This document shows positions 14,843 through 18,894 of a DNA stretch of 18,894 nt, piece after piece. The DNA is from Caryophanales bacterium UBA6769 (lineage in GTDB: Bacteria > Bacillota > Bacilli > Bacillales > UBA6769). The notes below the pieces were generated by a model, which saw nothing but the letters and a program-made list of their open reading frames with translations, made no database searches and was not told where the DNA came from. Position 1 is the stretch's first letter. Each line of letters opens with the position of its first letter. Both the position numbers and the translations under genes were made by a program. Location of the stretch: NCBI GenBank assembly GCA_002453275.1, contig DKGN01000109.1, forward strand, positions 1-18,894, in the 5' to 3' direction.

Positions 14843-15538
14843 TCACCCCTCTACCTTCTCAAATTGATAGCCAATCCCCCAAATCGTTTGGATCGGATCA
14901 TAAGAGAGGTTTAAATTTCGGATTTTTTCGCGAATATTTTTTACATGGGTGTCAACAGTCCGATCATCACGTAGCTGTTCGGGGCCCCATATCCGCGTTA
15001 ATAAAATATCTCGAGTAAACACCCGATTTGGGTGAGAAGCAAGTAAGTATAATAGTTCAAATTCTTTCGGAGTCAAGCCTACTTTTTCACCGTTAACAAA
15101 CACAGATTTCGCTTCATTATCAAAGGCAAGATCTTTAAATTGCAACAACGAAGGTTCGTCTGCTTGTGCTCTCTTTGATCGTCTTAACAAGGCGTGCACC
15201 CGCGCCCGTAATTCTTCTGGCGCAAATGGCTTTGTTAAGTAATCATCAGCGCCTTCATTTAATCCACGGACAACGTCTTCAACATCTGTTCTTGCTGTAA
15301 GCATCAAAATCGGCGTGTCTTTCTTTTTCCGAATTTCCTTACAAACTTCCCACCCATCAATGTCAGGCATCATGATGTCTAGTAGAACTAAATCAAACGG
15401 CTGTGTTTCAATAAGTGTGAGTGCCTCTCTTCCATTGCTAGCTTCCAAAAGGGACACTTGTTCACTTCTTAAATAAATCTTAATTAAGTTCCGCATATTC
15501 CATTCATCATCAACAATTAAGAGCTTAGGCTCCTCCAT
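14843..15538 (-). CDS. OmpR/PhoB-family response regulator (ResD-like position)
   Basis: A 231-residue regulator with a receiver domain (D10, D11, phospho-acceptor D54 in VLLDIMMPDIDG, T81, K103 in LTKPF) and a C-terminal winged helix DNA-binding domain (about 133-231; LTPKEFELLYLLASHPNRVF, RTVDTHVKNIREK, WGIGYQFE). It lies between resC and the sensor kinase, the place of resD in B. subtilis, and may act as the ResD counterpart, but I cannot confirm orthology. The ATG at 15538 has AAGGTG at 8 nt; a GTG at 15547 is too close to that site. The stop overlaps the ribosome site of the kinase gene. Confidence 0.9.
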   Translation of the reverse strand: MEEPKLLIVDDEWNMRNLIKIYLRSEQVSLLEASNGREALTLIETQPFDLVLLDIMMPDIDGWEVCKEIRKKKDTPILMLTARTDVEDVVRGLNEGADDYLTKPFAPEELRARVHALLRRSKRAQADEPSLLQFKDLAFDNEAKSVFVNGEKVGLTPKEFELLYLLASHPNRVFTRDILLTRIWGPEQLRDDRTVDTHVKNIREKIRNLNLSYDPIQTIWGIGYQFEKVEG

Positions 15539-15553
15539 AAGTCTCACACCTTA

Positions 15554-16741
15554 TCATGCGTATGAATGTAAGCCTACTAAAATAAGGTTTACAACAACGA
15601 GGTTGAATATAATAATGACAAAACCAATAACGGCAAGCCATGACGACTTTTTACCATGCCAGCCTCTTGAAAGGCGCAAATGTAAATAAGCAGCGTAAAA
15701 TAAAAATGTAATTAATGCCCAGACCTCTTTAGGATCCCATCCCCAAAAACGTGTCCATGCAATTTGGGCCCAGATCATTGCGAAAATCAAACCACCTAAA
15801 GCAAATAATGGAAACCCGATGGCCACAGAGCGGAAACTAATTTCATCGACTAACTCTAAGTTAATGTTTTTAAAGGCTGGTTGAATCGCAGCAGCAATTC
15901 TCTTTCTTAATAAAAGTCTTAGAAGGAAGTAGAGTATGAGGCCAGAGAATAGTGACCAAATAAGCGTATTGAGCTTTCCTGCATCTATAATTGCGGGGAC
16001 ATTAAATAACGGTCCAAACGTCGTCCCATCGATTATTTCTCCCTCATTCGGTCCAATAAGTGCTGGAATCTCATACACCGCCTCTACTGTCGCTCCATCA
16101 CGATCAACATATTGAAATGTCGTTTCGAAGTCTGCCACTCGAAAACCGAAGGTTAAAATAACGAAAGCAGCTACGCTAATCATTGAATAAAGAACAACTT
16201 CCAACCATAAAGTCTCTTTGCTTTTTTCACTTTGATCGACGCCTCGCAACAAATAAAGTAACCCTGCGACAAAGCTAATTGCTAAAACACCTTGAGCGAG
16301 TGCGACAGTTGAGACATGTACAACTAACCAATTAGATTGTAATGCTGGAATTAATGGCTGTATATCACGAGGAAATACACTAGCATACGCGATAATTAGC
16401 ACCGCAATTGGCATGGCAATCACACCTAAAACATTCAATCGATACATAAAGTGAATAACTAGGAATGCTAGGACAATTGCCATACTAAAATACGTCGTAT
16501 ATTCAAATAAGTTACTATTTGGAATATGACCGCTCGCAATCCAACGAGTGATAAAATACCCTAATTGGAAGAGAAAACCTATAATCGTAATTACGATCCC
16601 GAGCTTTCCCCAGCGAGCATTTCTTAACAGTTGCTTGTCTGTGCTCGTTTTCTTATTTGAGATTGAACCCGCAAACACAAACGTAGCAACTAAATAGAGT
16701 ATAAAAGCGACTAACAGTAAATTTGAACTTACTTGTGCCAT
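15554..16741 (-). CDS. resC: Cytochrome c maturation protein ResC (CcsA/CcsB type)
   Basis: ResC works with ResB to move heme across the membrane and attach it to apocytochrome c (system II). The 395-residue product is mostly membrane helices, about eight, and has the family's tryptophan-rich heme-handling motif WGWDPKEVW (about residues 330-338) on the outer face. Conserved histidines flank it: one in LVVHVSTVALAQG (about 143) and others in HLRLSRGWHG (about 352-361). Start ATG at 16741 with AAGGAG about 9 nt upstream, 15 nt after the resB stop. The response regulator starts 15 nt after its stop, so all four genes look co-transcribed. Confidence 0.94.
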   Translation of the reverse strand: MAQVSSNLLLVAFILYLVATFVFAGSISNKKTSTDKQLLRNARWGKLGIVITIIGFLFQLGYFITRWIASGHIPNSNLFEYTTYFSMAIVLAFLVIHFMYRLNVLGVIAMPIAVLIIAYASVFPRDIQPLIPALQSNWLVVHVSTVALAQGVLAISFVAGLLYLLRGVDQSEKSKETLWLEVVLYSMISVAAFVILTFGFRVADFETTFQYVDRDGATVEAVYEIPALIGPNEGEIIDGTTFGPLFNVPAIIDAGKLNTLIWSLFSGLILYFLLRLLLRKRIAAAIQPAFKNINLELVDEISFRSVAIGFPLFALGGLIFAMIWAQIAWTRFWGWDPKEVWALITFLFYAAYLHLRLSRGWHGKKSSWLAVIGFVIIIFNLVVVNLILVGLHSYA

Positions 16742-16756
16742 TATAGAACTCCTTCC

Positions 16757-18391
16757 TTACTCATTTGCTTTGTTTTTTTCTTCCACTTGATCAGTCGGTG
16801 CATTTAATCCAAGGCTTACTGCAACATCATCCATTTCATTTTTCAAACCATACCAACCTTTATTCGTATGACCTGAAATCCAAATTTCATTATCTTTTTG
16901 ACTTAACCATATCCGGCGGTGATGCCAATACATTCCTTGAATAACACCAATCATAAATATCGTACCCCCGACAGCTAAAATCCATAGTGTATGGTCCTTG
17001 CGAACGGTTAGGAAGGTTGAATCTGTCGTTTCTATTCCACTAAAGGAAAGCTTATACTTTGTTTCGCCAAGCGGTTCTAAATTTTGTCGGATTGCAACAA
17101 AGCTTACTTCCCCTTCTGGTGTTTCAGGGGTTATCATATTAAAGATGAAAGCCGGGTTGTTTGGTGATTTTGATTGGGTGGATGGTTCACCCTGTTCATT
17201 AAACTTAAAGTCTGGAAAATAATCCATTACCTCTACGACATACCCTTCACCTAAGTCATACTTATCTTCTGGATCTAATAAATCAATTGTTAGATCACCA
17301 AACTTTTCGTTATCACTTTTACGTTCTAACTCGAAGTTCATGGAAACAAATTCATTTAACCGATAATCAACTTGATATAATGCGTAGTCCCCGACTTTCA
17401 GTGGTGAGTTGACTCGAATCGGGTAATCTTTAACTTTCACTAGCTTAGGCTCTTGACCTGCAATAACCTCACCCGCACGCTCGTACAATGTCGCGTTTGT
17501 TTGGAAGTTTTTTACGACGAGTCCTCCCTCCGTTGTCTCAATGGCCCCTTCAAATTTTTCGTCGTCTTCATCGTCATATAGTTCAATTAGGAACTCATTG
17601 TTCTTCAAGTAGTATTCGCGATCTGTGCCAGGAATTGCCTTCGTTTCTCCATTGCGGAGCTGTAACACTTCATCCACATACATTCCTGGAAAGAAACGTA
17701 ACATCGCTCCAATTAGAAAGATAATTAACCCAGTATGGTTAACGTACGCTCCCCACCTCGAAAACCGATTTTTTTCCGCTAACAAATTCCCGTTCTCTTT
17801 ACGAATGTTGTAACGCTTTTTCTTTAAAACTTCTTCCGCTTTATCAACAAAATCATCCGTTCCCTTTGTCTCCGTGACACCGAAAATACGCTGTCTTTTC
17901 AAAAAGCTATCATGTCGAGTAACACGTTGGTTGTTCAAAGACCGGTAAAGCGGGATGACTCGGTCAAGACTAGCAATAATAATTGACGTGCCTAAGGCGG
18001 CCAATAAAATAATGTACCACCAAGTACTATATAAATTATGAAACCCAAGCTTGTAATAAATTGTTCCGGCAATCCCGTATTGCTCCTCATAATATGTTGC
18101 CGCTGTTTCACCAGGGGGTATGTACATTTCCTGAGGAAAAAGCGTGCCAATCGCAGATGCGATGACTACAAGGACAATTATCCAAACTCCAACCTTAACA
18201 GAAGAAAAGAAATTCCAAACTTTGTCCACTATCGTTCTTTTATACGTCTGTGAACGACGGGCAGAGCCTTCATATCTCATATTCAAAATCGTATTTGATT
18301 TTTCTTCCTCTCCGAATGGCTTACCACACGATTCACACAATATCGTACCGTGTGGATTTTCATGTCCACATTCACAAATAATCTCTTTCAC
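16757..18391 (-). CDS. resB: Cytochrome c maturation protein ResB (Ccs1 type)
   Basis: ResB is the partner of ResC in heme delivery and cytochrome c ligation. From the GTG at 18391 it has 544 residues: an N-terminal zinc-ribbon-like segment (C6, C8, C19, C22), membrane helices at about 67-85, 123-141 and 217-234 (with NHTGLIIFLIGA, whose histidine is a family heme ligand), a large extracytoplasmic domain and a final helix near 465-490 followed by GMYWHHRRIW. The open frame reaches 18439, but GTG 18391 has GGGGTGA 6 nt upstream and gives the family start. In B. subtilis resA, a thiol-disulfide oxidoreductase, precedes resB; here no resA is present and the upstream neighbour is a divergent cold-shock gene. 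Confidence 0.93.
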   Translation of the reverse strand: MKEIICECGHENPHGTILCESCGKPFGEEEKSNTILNMRYEGSARRSQTYKRTIVDKVWNFFSSVKVGVWIIVLVVIASAIGTLFPQEMYIPPGETAATYYEEQYGIAGTIYYKLGFHNLYSTWWYIILLAALGTSIIIASLDRVIPLYRSLNNQRVTRHDSFLKRQRIFGVTETKGTDDFVDKAEEVLKKKRYNIRKENGNLLAEKNRFSRWGAYVNHTGLIIFLIGAMLRFFPGMYVDEVLQLRNGETKAIPGTDREYYLKNNEFLIELYDDEDDEKFEGAIETTEGGLVVKNFQTNATLYERAGEVIAGQEPKLVKVKDYPIRVNSPLKVGDYALYQVDYRLNEFVSMNFELERKSDNEKFGDLTIDLLDPEDKYDLGEGYVVEVMDYFPDFKFNEQGEPSTQSKSPNNPAFIFNMITPETPEGEVSFVAIRQNLEPLGETKYKLSFSGIETTDSTFLTVRKDHTLWILAVGGTIFMIGVIQGMYWHHRRIWLSQKDNEIWISGHTNKGWYGLKNEMDDVAVSLGLNAPTDQVEEKNKANE

Positions 18392-18426
18392 TATTCTCAC
18401 CCCGTTACAATGGTTGCACAATAACA

Positions 18427-18435
18427 AGTATAGCA
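18427..18435 (-). promoter_or_regulatory. Extended -10 promoter for resB
   Basis: Minus strand TGCTATACT: -10 TATACT (18432-18427) with an upstream TG, and no good -35 at 17 nt. Start near 18420, about 30 nt before the GTG. Short inverted words GTTGC / GCAAC (18434-18438 and 18413-18417) flank it and could hold a regulator. Confidence 0.45.
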
Positions 18436-18487
18436 ACAAATTTTGTAGAATATATGAAGTTTTAGGAAATAATCTTTTTTAGTTTAA

Positions 18488-18516
18488 TTGACTTTCATAT
18501 TTTGTTGTTGTATAGT
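18488..18516 (+). promoter_or_regulatory. Sigma-A promoter of the cold-shock gene
   Basis: TTGACT (18488-18493), exactly 17 nt, TATAGT (18511-18516), each 5 of 6. It is the best promoter in the window. Start near 18523, giving an mRNA leader of about 188 nt. Confidence 0.75.
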
Positions 18517-18522
18517 TAGGTC

Positions 18523-18710
18523 AAATCATTATCGTTCTTCTTTCAAAAATTTAAGGATTTAAGTTCAGCGCAGCTTCAAACATTAAGGGGTAGCGATGGT
18601 TACAATCCTTGTGTAGAAGTTGTTTTTTTATCTTTAATTTACTTAGGAAGTCATAATGGTTTTGGTAAAACGCACCGAAACGTGCAATTTTTTTAGGAGG
18701 CAATTGTATA
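18523..18710 (+). promoter_or_regulatory. Long structured 5' leader of the cold-shock mRNA
   Basis: Long leaders are typical of cold-shock mRNAs, whose folding changes with temperature. Visible elements are AAGGATT (18552-18558) complementary to AATCCTT (18604-18610), a T7 run at 18624-18630, and a short bulged hairpin GCACCG-AAA-CGTGC (18672-18685) followed by AA and T7 (18688-18694). The ribosome site AGGAGG starts immediately after this last T run at 18695. Confidence 0.5.
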
Positions 18711-18894
18711 ATGCAAAACGGTAAAGTTAAATGGTTTAACGCAGAAAAAGGTTTTGGTTTCATTGAGCGCGAAGATGGAGATGACGTATTCGTTCATTTC
18801 TCAGCTATCCAATCTGAAGGTTTCAAAACTCTTGAAGAAGGTCAAGACGTTGAATTCGAAATCGTCGAAGGAAACCGTGGACCACAAGCAGCTA
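18711..18894 (+). CDS. Cold-shock domain protein (CspB/CspD type), 3' end cut
   Basis: A nucleic-acid chaperone of the cold-shock family; it binds single-stranded RNA and DNA through a five-stranded barrel. 61 complete codons are present out of about 66, so only the last few residues are missing. RNP1 KGFGFI (13-18) and RNP2 VFVHFSAI (27-34) are intact, followed by FKTLEEGQDVEFEIVEGNRG. It begins MQNGKVKWFN like B. subtilis CspD, but other parts resemble CspB, so I give no symbol. The ATG at 18711 has AGGAGG at 18695-18700, 10 nt upstream. Confidence 0.95.
   Translation, partial: MQNGKVKWFNAEKGFGFIEREDGDDVFVHFSAIQSEGFKTLEEGQDVEFEIVEGNRGPQAA

Larger units (their letters stand above)
18392..18710. 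other. Divergent control region of resB and the cold-shock gene
   Basis: 319 bases without a gene. Leftward it holds an extended -10 promoter for resB. Rightward it holds a clear sigma-A promoter and a leader of nearly 190 nt for the cold-shock gene. No resA remnant is visible. Confidence 0.65.

Noticed and set aside
1..18894. Mobile elements, CRISPR, toxin-antitoxin or defence genes
   Set aside because: No transposase, integrase, direct-repeat array, tRNA-linked att site or defence-type domain was seen; all sizeable frames belong to housekeeping, competence or sporulation families.

Overview
The window is an ordinary chromosomal stretch from a low-GC, endospore-forming member of the Bacillales (Bacillus in the broad sense). 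The evidence is a spore protease (gpr), the sporulation sigma factor pro-sigma-K, the Sda sporulation checkpoint protein, late competence genes (comE operon, comER), strong AGGAGG-type ribosome sites and AT-rich Bacillus-style codon use. I cannot name a species. There is no insertion sequence, prophage, CRISPR array, rRNA or tRNA, and I saw no compositional island.

Layout. 1-364 (-): start of gpr, divergent from rpsT (566-832, +). 858-1841 (-): holA. 2236-2367 (+): the tiny membrane gene yqzM. 2563-6127 (-): comEC, comEB, comEA, divergent from comER (6188-7012, +). 7101-12102 (-): the compact yqeG-yqeH-aroE-yhbY-nadD-yqeK-rsfS-yqeM operon, with 1-8 nt overlaps or very short gaps. 12410-12565 (+): sda, divergent from yqeG, with DnaA boxes and one Spo0A-like box in the shared control region. 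12633-13340 (-): an uninterrupted sigK. 13445-18391 (-): resB, resC, a response regulator and a sensor kinase in one apparent operon. 18711-18894 (+): a cold-shock protein gene with a long leader, running off the window.

Functions. The left half combines translation and ribosome genes (rpsT, rsfS, yhbY, yqeH), replication (holA), NAD and shikimate synthesis (nadD, aroE), and DNA uptake: ComEA binds DNA, ComEC forms the channel. The sda/yqeG region couples replication state (DnaA) to sporulation entry (Sda blocks the sporulation kinases). sigK acts late in the mother cell. The right-hand operon couples cytochrome c maturation (ResB/ResC, system II) to a two-component system resembling ResDE by position only: the kinase has no PAS domain and no resA lies in front of resB.

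Oddities. (1) yqeK is split by a -1 frame change at an A8 run. (2) The kinase's first membrane segment is open but has no standard start codon; an ATT with an ideal ribosome site, or a 1-nt indel near a GTGA overlap, would explain it. (3) sigK appears to start at TTG. (4) Perfect Spo0A-box words overlap the holA -35 and sit in the sda/yqeG region. (5) The cold-shock leader has a hairpin plus U7 directly before the ribosome site. I found no credible undescribed multi-gene system; the interest lies in these regulatory and reading-frame details.
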